From assembly GCA_021804195.1 (NCBI GenBank), contig JAJZKJ010000099.1, positions 1-7,514 of the forward strand: DNA of 7,514 nucleotides. The letters are read 5' to 3'. Made by a program: the position numbers and the translations under genes. The notes below the pieces were generated by a model, which had not been told where the DNA came from, searched no databases, and was given only the letters and a program-made list of their open reading frames with translations. Position 1 is the first letter of the stretch. Each line of letters starts with the position of its first letter. This DNA is from Acidobacteriota bacterium (lineage in GTDB: Bacteria; Planctomycetota; Phycisphaerae; WQYP01; JAJZKJ01). Of this stretch, positions 1 to 5,543 are shown piece by piece.

Positions 1-1
1 A

Positions 2-562
2 AACATTATCGACGAGGGCGAAGCGTATCTGACCCGCTTGCACCAAACCGCCAGCCATCTCGACCGCCTGATGGGCACCGGAATTTTATCGAAGGAAGCC
101 GCCTTTGATCAGGGGGCGACGGGACCGGTGGCGCGCGCCTCCGGACTGGACCGGGACCTGCGCCGCGACCATCCCTACGCCGCCTACAGCCACCTGCGCT
201 TTAATGTGCCAGTGCGCGAAAAGGGCGACGCCATGGCCCGCAGCGAGGTTCGCGCGGAATCCCTGCGCGAGGCTATCGCTCTGCTGATGCAGGCCTCCGG
301 ACACATCAAGGCGGGTCCGGTGCGCGCCGAATACACCGCGCCGCAGGGACAACAGGAAGGCCTGGGCTGGGCGGAAACGCCGCGCGGCTCGCTGTATTAC
401 AGCGTACGGATCCGCGATGGCCGTCTCGAACGGGTGAAGATCAAATCCCCCTCATTTTCCAACTGGCGGGTGTTCCCGCTCACGGTGCATGGCACCAACA
501 TGATGGACTACGCCATCAATGAGGCCAGTTTCGGCCTCACCACCGCCGGTTGCGACCGTTAG
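2..562 (+). CDS. Ehr/Hyf-type large subunit (NuoD/HyfG-like), C-terminal part, lacking the distal NiFe CxxC
   Basis: The reading frame is open from base 2 and gives 186 residues up to TAG at 560-562; the 5' end lies outside the window. The sequence matches the C-terminal half of the group-4 hydrogenase large subunit / complex I 49-kDa family: a TGPVARASG motif, then RRDHPYAAY, VPVREKGDA and ETPRGSLYY, and a final SPSFSNW segment. In real hydrogenases of this family (HycE, HyfG) the last segment carries DPCxxC, whose cysteines bind Ni and bridge Fe. Here the same place (527-559) reads SFGLTTAGCDR: the first cysteine is Thr, the second is Gly, and one Cys sits a residue later. It is therefore probably not a hydrogen-cycling enzyme. 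The part resembles NuoD/Ehr subunits, which form the quinone or substrate cavity at the cytoplasmic arm. The N-terminal CxxC, if any, cannot be seen. A good Shine-Dalgarno for the next gene begins in its stop codon. Family assignment is firm; the exact redox partner is unknown. Confidence 0.9.
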   Translation, partial: NIIDEGEAYLTRLHQTASHLDRLMGTGILSKEAAFDQGATGPVARASGLDRDLRRDHPYAAYSHLRFNVPVREKGDAMARSEVRAESLREAIALLMQASGHIKAGPVRAEYTAPQGQQEGLGWAETPRGSLYYSVRIRDGRLERVKIKSPSFSNWRVFPLTVHGTNMMDYAINEASFGLTTAGCDR

Positions 563-568
563 GAGGAC
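563..568 (+). promoter_or_regulatory. Ribosome binding site of the ferredoxin-small subunit gene
   Basis: GAGGAC-type Shine-Dalgarno (AGGAGG at 561-566), five bases before the ATG at 572. It is the strongest ribosome binding site in the window and fixes the start of the fused gene. Confidence 0.75.
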
Positions 569-571
569 AAA

Positions 572-1366
572 ATGCCGGTATGGACCTGGACAGGATTAAA
601 AGCGGGTAAAGCCGCCACCCACTGGCCGCAGCACGGTCCCGACGGGCAGGAGGGCGTGCTGGGCATGCCGCGCTGGGACCCCACCGCCTGTCGCAGCGAC
701 TGCAACACTTGCGCCGCCGCCTGCCCCACGGGCGCTATCGCCATCGTCAAGGACACCGTGGCGGTTGATTATGGGCGCTGCATCGTCTGTCAGCGTTGCG
801 TGGAGGATTGCCCGGAAGGGGCGATGACCAGCTCCTATGACTGGGCCTTCGGCGTGCGGCGGCGCGAAGACCTGATCTGGGCTGCGGCACTGAATGGCCC
901 CGAAGGACAGCAACTGGGCAAGGGGGTGGCACGAAGCCTGCGCCGCAGCCTGCACATTCGTCATGTGGATGCGGGCTCCTGCAATGGCTGCGAATCCGAA
1001 ATCAGCGCCCTCGACAACCCTTTTTATAACCTGCACCGTCTGGGTATCTTCTTTACACCCTCGCCACGCTTTGCGGATTTGCTGATGGTGACGGGCCCGG
1101 TGACGGCGCCCATGCATGCACCACTGCTGGCCACCTGGGAGGCGATGCCGGAACCCCGCATGGTGCTGGCAACCGGCACTTGCGCGGTCTCCGGCGCGCC
1201 CATGGACGGGGGCTACGCGGGTGGATCGGGATTGGAGGATGTGCTGCCGGTAGACGTCTGGCTACCGGGCTGCCCGCCCAATCCCGCGGCACTGATTCAT
1301 GCGCTGCTCCTGCTGCTGGAACGGATGCCGCAACGGGTTCAGGGAGGCCATTATGGTGCTGGATAG
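572..1366 (+). CDS. hyfI: Fused 2[4Fe-4S] ferredoxin (HyfH/NuoI-like) and small subunit (HyfI/NuoB-like)
   Basis: This 264-residue protein combines two electron-transfer subunits that are separate in E. coli Hyf and in complex I. Residues about 36-85 are a bacterial-type ferredoxin with two four-cysteine sets: C40, C44, C47, C51 (CxxxCxxCxxxCP) and C70, C73, C76, C80 (the usual CxxCxxCxxxCP). Residues about 128-255 are the NuoB/HyfI domain. It contains VDAGSCNGCE (C137, C140), GTCAVSG (C204) and PGCPPNP (C234), which supply all four ligands of the proximal N2-type [4Fe-4S] cluster. The predicted role is to pass electrons from the ferredoxin clusters to the terminal cluster beside the large subunit encoded upstream. 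No membrane segment or signal peptide is seen, so it should lie on the cytoplasmic arm. Its 3' end overlaps the start of the hyfB-like gene by 14 bases. The wider spacing of the first cysteine is unusual. Function is assigned by motif and neighbours; the electron donor is unknown. Confidence 0.92.
   Translation: MPVWTWTGLKAGKAATHWPQHGPDGQEGVLGMPRWDPTACRSDCNTCAAACPTGAIAIVKDTVAVDYGRCIVCQRCVEDCPEGAMTSSYDWAFGVRRREDLIWAAALNGPEGQQLGKGVARSLRRSLHIRHVDAGSCNGCESEISALDNPFYNLHRLGIFFTPSPRFADLLMVTGPVTAPMHAPLLATWEAMPEPRMVLATGTCAVSGAPMDGGYAGGSGLEDVLPVDVWLPGCPPNPAALIHALLLLLERMPQRVQGGHYGAG
1341..1347 (+). promoter_or_regulatory. Ribosome binding site setting the hyfB-like start
   Basis: AGGGAGG, five bases before ATG 1353. 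It favours this start over an upstream in-frame alternative start at 1299, which would overlap the previous gene by 68 bases and has no comparable site. Confidence 0.7.
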
Positions 1367-3314
1367 TTTTTGCATCGCAGCTCTGCTCCTGGTTCTGACC
1401 ATTGCCCTCGGTATGCTGCGGCAAGGCGGGCTGGCGCGGATGACCCTGATTGTGGGTACATTGGCGATACTGATTGGCAGCGCCTCCTGCCTGCCAGACG
1501 GTTCGGCGACCGGGGCGCTGTGGCCGCTGGGCGATATTGCCGTGACCTGGCAGCTCCAGCCCGCTGCGGCCTGGCTGTTGCTCTGGGGTGGATTGGCGGC
1601 GCTGGCGGCCTTTCTCTCCCCCAGTCGCGCCCAAAATCCCGCCATCTGGATGGCCGGCGCGGCCGTTGCCCTGCTGGGCAGTCTCGGCGTTGCCGGTTTG
1701 CAGGAGGGTGTCTCTTTTCTGATGGCCTGGGAGTTTTTGAGTTTCGGCGGCGCGGTCATGCTCCTCGCCGATGGCCTGCAGGAAACTCAACGCGGCGGGC
1801 AGGCCAGTCTCTATATGCTGGCCCTGTTGGAAATCGGCGCGGTGGCGTTGTTGCTCTGCCTGGTGCTGCTCGGCGCGAGCGATACGCAGTTTGCCGTCTG
1901 GGCAGCGAGCTGGTCCACTTATGGCACGGCGGCCTTCGGAGTGGCGGTGCTGTTTATCATCGGCTTCGGCGCCAAGCTCGGCATCCTGCCCTTTTACGAA
2001 TGGTATCCGGGTGCTTACGGGAGTGGCAGTGGTGCTTCGGGGGCACTGCTTTCCGGCATTGTGCTGAACGTCGCGTATTTCGCCCTGGGACGGGCCATGC
2101 TCGACTGGTTGCCGGTCAGCGCCGCCACCGGTGTGGGCATTCTGCTGGTGGCCCTGGGGACGGTATCCGCCATCCTCGCTATTCTCTACGCCTTTCAACA
2201 GGAAGACTGGCGACGCCTGCTGGCATTTTCTACGGCGGAAAATGCGGGGCTGGCGGTGGTCGCGCTGGGTGCCGCCTCCCTGTTCCGGGCCGACGGCCTG
2301 TCCATGCTGACGACTCTGGCCTGGACGGTAGGCCTGATTCATCTCGGCGGCCATAGTCTGGCCAAGGGTGCCATGATGCTCAGCGCCGATCGGGTGGCGG
2401 CGGTGCGCGGCAACTATCAGATCGCGCAGAGCCGGGTACTGGCCCTCGCCCCTTGGACTTTAGGCATCGGCGCCCTGTTCGGGGCCATGAGTCTCGCCGC
2501 CATGCCGCCCATGGCGGGTTTTGCCAGCGAATGGTACCTCTTTCAAACCGTGTTTCAGGATTTCCATCTGACTTCTTCTGCCGCCCGGGTAGCGCTGGCG
2601 CTGAGCGGTGCTGGCCTGGCCCTGACCGCTGCCATTGCCCTGGCGACCATGGTCAAAGTCTTCGGCATCGGCCTGCTGGGACGGGAGGAAAACCCGACCG
2701 AAGTCACGGGCCGCTGGCCGCTTCTGGGTCTGGGTCTTTTGGTGCTGGCCTATGCCGTGGCGCTGCCATGGACATTAGCGGCACTGGTCCGGGACGGCTG
2801 GCCCGCCGTTCCCGCCGCTGTGGCCGCCATGGTGCGCGGCCCGATACTGGTGCCATTGACTCCTCATTTCGCCTTTATTTCGCCCCCTTTGTTGCTGCTC
2901 ATGGGAGTATTACTGGCACTGATTCCCCTGGGTTTGCTGGGCTGGAGCCAGCGCTGTCACGGCCGCCGCCGGGTAGCCGTATGGGGTCACGGTCTGCGCC
3001 GGATACCGGCGGACAATGCGGTGACTGCGCTGGCTTTTTCCAATGCACTGCGGGAATTTTATAGCTTTGTGTACCGGCCCAGCACCAATACCGAAAAAAG
3101 CCATACGGACCGCCATTATTTCGTTCATGAGGTGCACTTCAATTACAGTCAGGCCCCCGTCTTTGGACCCTGGTTGTTTCGCCCGGCAGTACGCCTGGTG
3201 CAGAATCTCAGCGACCGGATTGGTCTGACCTTGCAAAATGGCTCACTCAACGCCTATCTCGCTTATATTGGGATACTGTTGATCGTCATTCTGGGCAGCG
3301 TCTTTTATTTGTAA
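1353..3314 (+). CDS. hyfB: HyfB-like antiporter-type membrane subunit (NuoL/M/Mrp family)
   Basis: Encodes a 653-residue, very hydrophobic protein with many membrane helices, close to the usual size of HyfB/HycC. Members of this proton_antipo_M family form the ion-translocating channels of complex I, Mrp antiporters and group-4 hydrogenases. Visible signatures are WEFLS with the conserved Glu (E127), GFGAKLGILPF with the TM7-type Lys (K208), HSLAKG with a Lys (K338), AAMPPMAGFASEW (about 383-394) and VKVFGIGLLG (K435). A C-terminal extension (about 550-653) resembles the tail of HyfB/HycC, ending in one more helix. The TM8 position that normally carries Lys (SGxxxK) is Asn here (N239), and the usual HxWLPxAH stretch reads YEWYPGAY, so the central proton path may be altered. 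The start at ATG 1353 has a good ribosome binding site and overlaps the previous gene. It is followed only 12 bases later by crcB, not by the next hyf gene. Confidence 0.93.
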   Translation: MVLDSFCIAALLLVLTIALGMLRQGGLARMTLIVGTLAILIGSASCLPDGSATGALWPLGDIAVTWQLQPAAAWLLLWGGLAALAAFLSPSRAQNPAIWMAGAAVALLGSLGVAGLQEGVSFLMAWEFLSFGGAVMLLADGLQETQRGGQASLYMLALLEIGAVALLLCLVLLGASDTQFAVWAASWSTYGTAAFGVAVLFIIGFGAKLGILPFYEWYPGAYGSGSGASGALLSGIVLNVAYFALGRAMLDWLPVSAATGVGILLVALGTVSAILAILYAFQQEDWRRLLAFSTAENAGLAVVALGAASLFRADGLSMLTTLAWTVGLIHLGGHSLAKGAMMLSADRVAAVRGNYQIAQSRVLALAPWTLGIGALFGAMSLAAMPPMAGFASEWYLFQTVFQDFHLTSSAARVALALSGAGLALTAAIALATMVKVFGIGLLGREENPTEVTGRWPLLGLGLLVLAYAVALPWTLAALVRDGWPAVPAAVAAMVRGPILVPLTPHFAFISPPLLLLMGVLLALIPLGLLGWSQRCHGRRRVAVWGHGLRRIPADNAVTALAFSNALREFYSFVYRPSTNTEKSHTDRHYFVHEVHFNYSQAPVFGPWLFRPAVRLVQNLSDRIGLTLQNGSLNAYLAYIGILLIVILGSVFYL

Positions 3315-3315
3315 T

Positions 3316-3324
3316 AGGAAGGAG
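3316..3324 (+). promoter_or_regulatory. Ribosome binding site before crcB with two adjacent ATG codons
   Basis: AGGAAGGAG lies just before ATGATG at 3327-3332. The GGAG core is only two bases from the first ATG and five from the second, so translation may start at 3330 and give 125 residues instead of 126. Confidence 0.6.
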
Positions 3325-3326
3325 TA

Positions 3327-3707
3327 ATGATGTTCGCAACATTCGGATATGTTACTTTTTTTGCCCTGATTGGCGTCTGGGCACGCTATGGTCAAAATTT
3401 GCTGGTGCAGACCGTGTTTGGCCGTGGTTTTCCATGGGCGATTCTGAGTATCAATGTGATGGGTTGTTTTCTCATGGGGTTTCTGTTTTTTGAGACCTTG
3501 GATCGTATCTCTGTGAGTCCAGAATTACGCACAGGCATACTTACTGGCGGATTAGGTACCTACACCACTTTTTCAACTTTTTCTGTGGAAACACTGGTAC
3601 TTTTTGAAAATGGCGAGCCGGCTAAGGGCCTGATCTATGTATTTTCGACAATGGTTTTATGTCTGGGTGCGACATTTGCCGGGGCATGGATTTCGCGCAG
3701 TATTTGA
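3327..3707 (+). CDS. crcB: Fluoride channel CrcB/Fluc
   Basis: A 126-residue (or 125, from the second ATG) small membrane protein with four predicted helices, the usual Fluc length. Fluc proteins are dual-topology dimers that let fluoride leave the cytoplasm. Family marks are IGVWARY (R20) in helix 1, the WAILSINVMGCFLMG segment with the pore Asn (N43), and the GGLGTYTTFSTFS break in helix 3 with the two channel-lining phenylalanines (F82, F85). Fluoride matters for organisms at low pH, because HF crosses membranes and dissociates inside; that link is an inference here. The gene sits in an operon directly after the hyfB-like gene, with no room for a fluoride riboswitch, and is followed by a DUF190 gene, a frequent partner of crcB. 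Its base composition is much more AT-rich than the hyf genes (hand count 75 G+C in bases 3481-3660, about 42 %), which suggests separate acquisition. Confidence 0.95.
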   Translation: MMFATFGYVTFFALIGVWARYGQNLLVQTVFGRGFPWAILSINVMGCFLMGFLFFETLDRISVSPELRTGILTGGLGTYTTFSTFSVETLVLFENGEPAKGLIYVFSTMVLCLGATFAGAWISRSI

Positions 3708-3717
3708 GAGGTGAGTC

Positions 3718-4035
3718 ATGACAACCGTATCTGTAGTACGTATTTACATTAAAGAAGGCGATAAACATGAAGGGCATAATCTTATGCAAGATATTTTCCG
3801 CATGCTCCACGATCAGTACAAGGTGCATGGTGTTACCGCCTTTCGCGGTATCGCGGGTTTTGGTAACAAAGGCGAGGTTTATGCTGATGACATTATGCAT
3901 TTCAACGTCCATCTGCCGCTGGTGCTGGAATTTTTTGATGAACCAGAGACGGTGGACATCGTGATGCCGCACCTGCGGGAAATGGTGCCACCGGGCCATA
4001 TTCTGCGCTGGGAAGCCGATTGCGGTTGCGAATGA
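3718..4035 (+). CDS. DUF190 (UPF0166) PII-like protein
   Basis: A 105-residue soluble protein matching DUF190: RIYIKEGDKHEG near the N-terminus (about 8-19), FRGIAGFGNKGEVY (about 42-55), then a LPLVLEFFDEPETV strand-helix segment (about 66-79) and LREMVPPG. The family has a ferredoxin-like fold related to PII signalling proteins and is often encoded beside crcB. Its biochemical role is not settled; binding a nucleotide or other small ligand and regulating the neighbouring channel is a reasonable guess only. The C-terminal end is DCGCE, with two cysteines I would not expect in most members. AGAGGTGAG ten bases upstream serves as ribosome binding site. The TGA stop overlaps the next ATG as ATGA (4032-4035), which suggests translational coupling. 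No membrane segment is seen. The family call is firm; function is not. Confidence 0.92.
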   Translation: MTTVSVVRIYIKEGDKHEGHNLMQDIFRMLHDQYKVHGVTAFRGIAGFGNKGEVYADDIMHFNVHLPLVLEFFDEPETVDIVMPHLREMVPPGHILRWEADCGCE

Positions 4036-4442
4036 ACCATCATTACTGCCCGCTCTGTTATGCGGAAATACCCATCGGCTCGATCATCTGCCCGACCTGC
4101 GGGCAAGATGTTGAGAGCTGGGAACGCCACATACCGTACTACGACCGGTTGATTTGGGCGCTGAAAAATCCCCATTCCGAGGTGCGAATGGGGGCCATTC
4201 TCAGCTTGCAGAATCACAGACGTGCCGGTGCGGCAGGGCCGCTGGCGGAATGCGCCATGAACTGGCCTATTGATGTGGTGCAGGGAATGGCCGTTGTCGA
4301 GGCCATAGCCAAACTGCCGGACGGCGCCGAGAAAACCGCTGCCTTACGGCAATTACAGCAACATGAAGCCCATGCAATACGCGTTGCTGCAGGAGAACTG
4401 CTGGCAAAGAAGGGAGCAGATCACTATGGCCATTCGACTTAA
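4032..4442 (+). CDS. Zinc-ribbon protein with HEAT-like repeats
   Basis: 136 residues. I chose ATG 4032 because it overlaps the DUF190 stop (ATGA); an in-frame TTG at 4020 would add four residues. Residues 5-24 form a zinc ribbon with C6, C9, C20 and C23 (CPLC-x10-CPTC). The rest (about 38-127) is alpha-helical and looks like two or three HEAT/Armadillo-type repeats: ALKNPHSEVRMGAILSLQNH is a clear repeat, DVVQGMAVVEAIAKL and HAIRVAAGELLAKKG less so. Such proteins usually act as adaptors binding other proteins or nucleic acid. No catalytic motif is visible. Placed between the PII-like gene and an unknown small gene, it may link a signal to the ion transporters or to the complex; this is a guess. 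Its composition is more GC-rich than crcB. The ribosome binding site is weak, so translation is probably coupled to the upstream gene. Confidence 0.8.
   Translation: MNHHYCPLCYAEIPIGSIICPTCGQDVESWERHIPYYDRLIWALKNPHSEVRMGAILSLQNHRRAGAAGPLAECAMNWPIDVVQGMAVVEAIAKLPDGAEKTAALRQLQQHEAHAIRVAAGELLAKKGADHYGHST
4411..4416 (+). promoter_or_regulatory. Ribosome binding site that decides the start of the 89-residue gene
   Basis: AGGGAG, nine bases before ATG 4426, inside the end of the zinc-ribbon gene. It argues for the 4426 start and against the in-frame ATG at 4363, which would overlap the upstream gene by 80 bases. Confidence 0.65.
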
Positions 4443-4695
4443 ACAGTCAGTGGATGCACTGGCAGAGCGCGTCGTCCGTAAAGCCAGTGAATACCCGCGT
4501 ATCGGCGTAGCGCTGTGGATATGCCACAACGGATCAGCCCATGTTGTGCCTTTGAAGGATTCCGTACTGTCCGGCCCAGGCTTTGCTGGACCCTGCCTGT
4601 TGATTGGTCATTATCGGACACCTTGTGAACCTGAAAATATTGTCGAAGATATTGAGTGGGTAGTACGTGCTGTCCGCATGGGACGGCTACATTAG
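4426..4695 (+). CDS. Unrecognised 89-residue protein
   Basis: I do not recognise this gene. From ATG 4426 it makes 89 residues, with an N-terminal helical, basic stretch (about 4-22, rich in Arg and Lys), a hydrophobic strand GVALWICHNG (27-36), a loop PLKDSVLSGPGFAGPC (42-57), LLIGHYRTPCEPEN (58-71), and a C-terminal amphipathic helix ending RMGRLH. Three cysteines (33, 57, 67) and three histidines are spread through it; C33 and C57 could pair, but no metal motif is clear. It has no convincing transmembrane helix or signal peptide. It overlaps the zinc-ribbon gene by 17 bases and precedes the DUF211 gene by 23, which supports co-expression and being a real gene. The good ribosome binding site and position in an unbroken run of same-strand genes are the main evidence that it is expressed. 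Confidence 0.65.
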   Translation: MAIRLKQSVDALAERVVRKASEYPRIGVALWICHNGSAHVVPLKDSVLSGPGFAGPCLLIGHYRTPCEPENIVEDIEWVVRAVRMGRLH

Positions 4696-4701
4696 AATCA
4701 C

Positions 4702-4707
4702 GGGGAG
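4702..4707 (+). promoter_or_regulatory. Probable ribosome binding site of the DUF211 gene
   Basis: GGGGAG, 11 bases before ATG 4719; the spacing is slightly long. The interval also contains the AT-rich TTTATAAA (4711-4718). The in-frame upstream start at 4656 lies inside the previous gene and would add residues not matching DUF211. Confidence 0.5.
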
Positions 4708-4718
4708 CACTTTATAAA

Positions 4719-5006
4719 ATGCGTATCAGAAGGCTCGTACTGGATGTCGATAAGGCTTTTGCTCAGCCCAGTCTGTTCGATATTGCCGCCGCTATCGAAA
4801 AAGTCAGCGGTGTGGAGGGTTTTAATATTTCGGTGGAAGAAGTCGATCAGGAAACGGTCGGCACACTGATCAATGTGGAAGGTGACAATATCGATTACGC
4901 CGGTCTGCTTGCGGCCATCGAAAAAAGTGGTGCTGCCGTGCATGGTGTCGAGGAAATTGTCGTCGGTGATCGCATGGTCGATTACCGGCGACGGGCCAGC
5001 AAATGA
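4719..5006 (+). CDS. DUF211 family protein
   Basis: 95 residues beginning MRIRRLVLDV, the typical opening of DUF211. Further family marks are GVEGFNISVEEVDQET (31-46), VEGDNIDYAGL (53-63) and a closing VHGVEEIVVGDRMV (74-87). The family has a small ferredoxin-like alpha/beta fold, is best known from archaea, and has no established function; many acidic residues around the EVDQET and GDNIDY motifs could bind a cation, which is speculative. The start at 4719 is set by the match and the upstream GGGGAG. The stop overlaps the next ATG (ATGA, 5003-5006), so it is probably translated together with the VIT-like membrane protein. The pairing hints that it senses or controls the substrate of that transporter. 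The family call is confident; the role is not. Confidence 0.88.
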   Translation: MRIRRLVLDVDKAFAQPSLFDIAAAIEKVSGVEGFNISVEEVDQETVGTLINVEGDNIDYAGLLAAIEKSGAAVHGVEEIVVGDRMVDYRRRASK

Positions 5007-5527
5007 AAATATCGCGCCGGGAGATATTTCCCATAGTGCTCGGTCTTGCCGACGGAACCTGCACGGCGCTCGTACTCGCCAGTCAAAAGATGATGACGGG
5101 CGGCATCGACGTCTGGCAGGCCTTTCGTATTGGCATTATTACCTCTGCATCGGGCTTCCTGCCCTTATGGGTAGCGGAATACGCCGGGCTGCGTAATGAT
5201 CTGGTACGCATGGCGAAGCAACTGAATATGGCTTCTGCCCATGCGCTGCAAAAAAGCGACCTGGGCCTGCAAACCTTGCGTAACTCCTGGTTTATGGCGA
5301 GCCTTGCTACCGCCAGCAGTTTCGGCGGGGCGGCGATACCGCTGACGCTGGCCGTAATCTTTCCGAGGTGGATTTATCTGCCACTTTTTGCTGCCAATCT
5401 CACCCTGATGGGTGTAGGTCTGGTACTCGGTTACTGGGTACAAGGCGCGCGCTGGAAGTGGGCACTGGGCCTGATGGGTATTGGCAATGTGCTGGCGGTG
5501 CTGGGCTACAAGGTGGGTTTCTCATGA
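5003..5527 (+). CDS. VIT1/CCC1-like membrane transporter (small form)
   Basis: 174 residues with about five predicted membrane helices. The pattern follows the VIT1/CCC1 superfamily of iron/manganese transporters: a first helix with GLADG (14-18, Asp17 at the place of the transport Asp in VIT1), a second helix ending VAEYAGLRNDL (57-67, resembling the GEYxSxxSQ turn), a short charged cytoplasmic segment (about 64-96), then helix 3 with SFGGAAIPL (106-114), and two more helices at the C-terminus. The loop between helices 2 and 3 is short (around 35 residues), so the long three-helix metal-binding domain of plant and yeast VIT proteins is missing; small archaeal relatives (TIGR00267-like) are similar in size. 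The Met preceding the GEY turn in VIT1 appears to be Leu55. Predicted to move a divalent metal out of the cytoplasm, but the substrate is unproved. It overlaps the DUF211 gene by four bases. Confidence 0.72.
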   Translation: MKISRREIFPIVLGLADGTCTALVLASQKMMTGGIDVWQAFRIGIITSASGFLPLWVAEYAGLRNDLVRMAKQLNMASAHALQKSDLGLQTLRNSWFMASLATASSFGGAAIPLTLAVIFPRWIYLPLFAANLTLMGVGLVLGYWVQGARWKWALGLMGIGNVLAVLGYKVGFS

Positions 5528-5543
5528 TCTGCGGGCGGCACCC

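Noticed and set aside
1053..2354. Long open frame on the minus strand (433 codons)
   Set aside because: It lies wholly opposite the fused ferredoxin gene end and hyfB. Its translation is rich in Gln, Arg, Pro and Gly with no family motif, as expected from the antisense of a GC-rich membrane-protein gene.
1370..2356. Second + strand frame inside hyfB (328 codons)
   Set aside because: It is Arg/Gly-rich, has no membrane helices or motifs, and is a shadow of the hyfB frame.
3315..3326. Fluoride riboswitch upstream of crcB
   Set aside because: Only 12 bases separate the hyfB stop from the crcB start, far too short for the aptamer; the hyfB end codes for a normal C-terminus.
4696..4718. Possible internal promoter (TTTATAAA)
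   Set aside because: The -10-like string has no -35 box at a suitable distance, and the gap is too small; more likely it is just an AT-rich ribosome-binding region.
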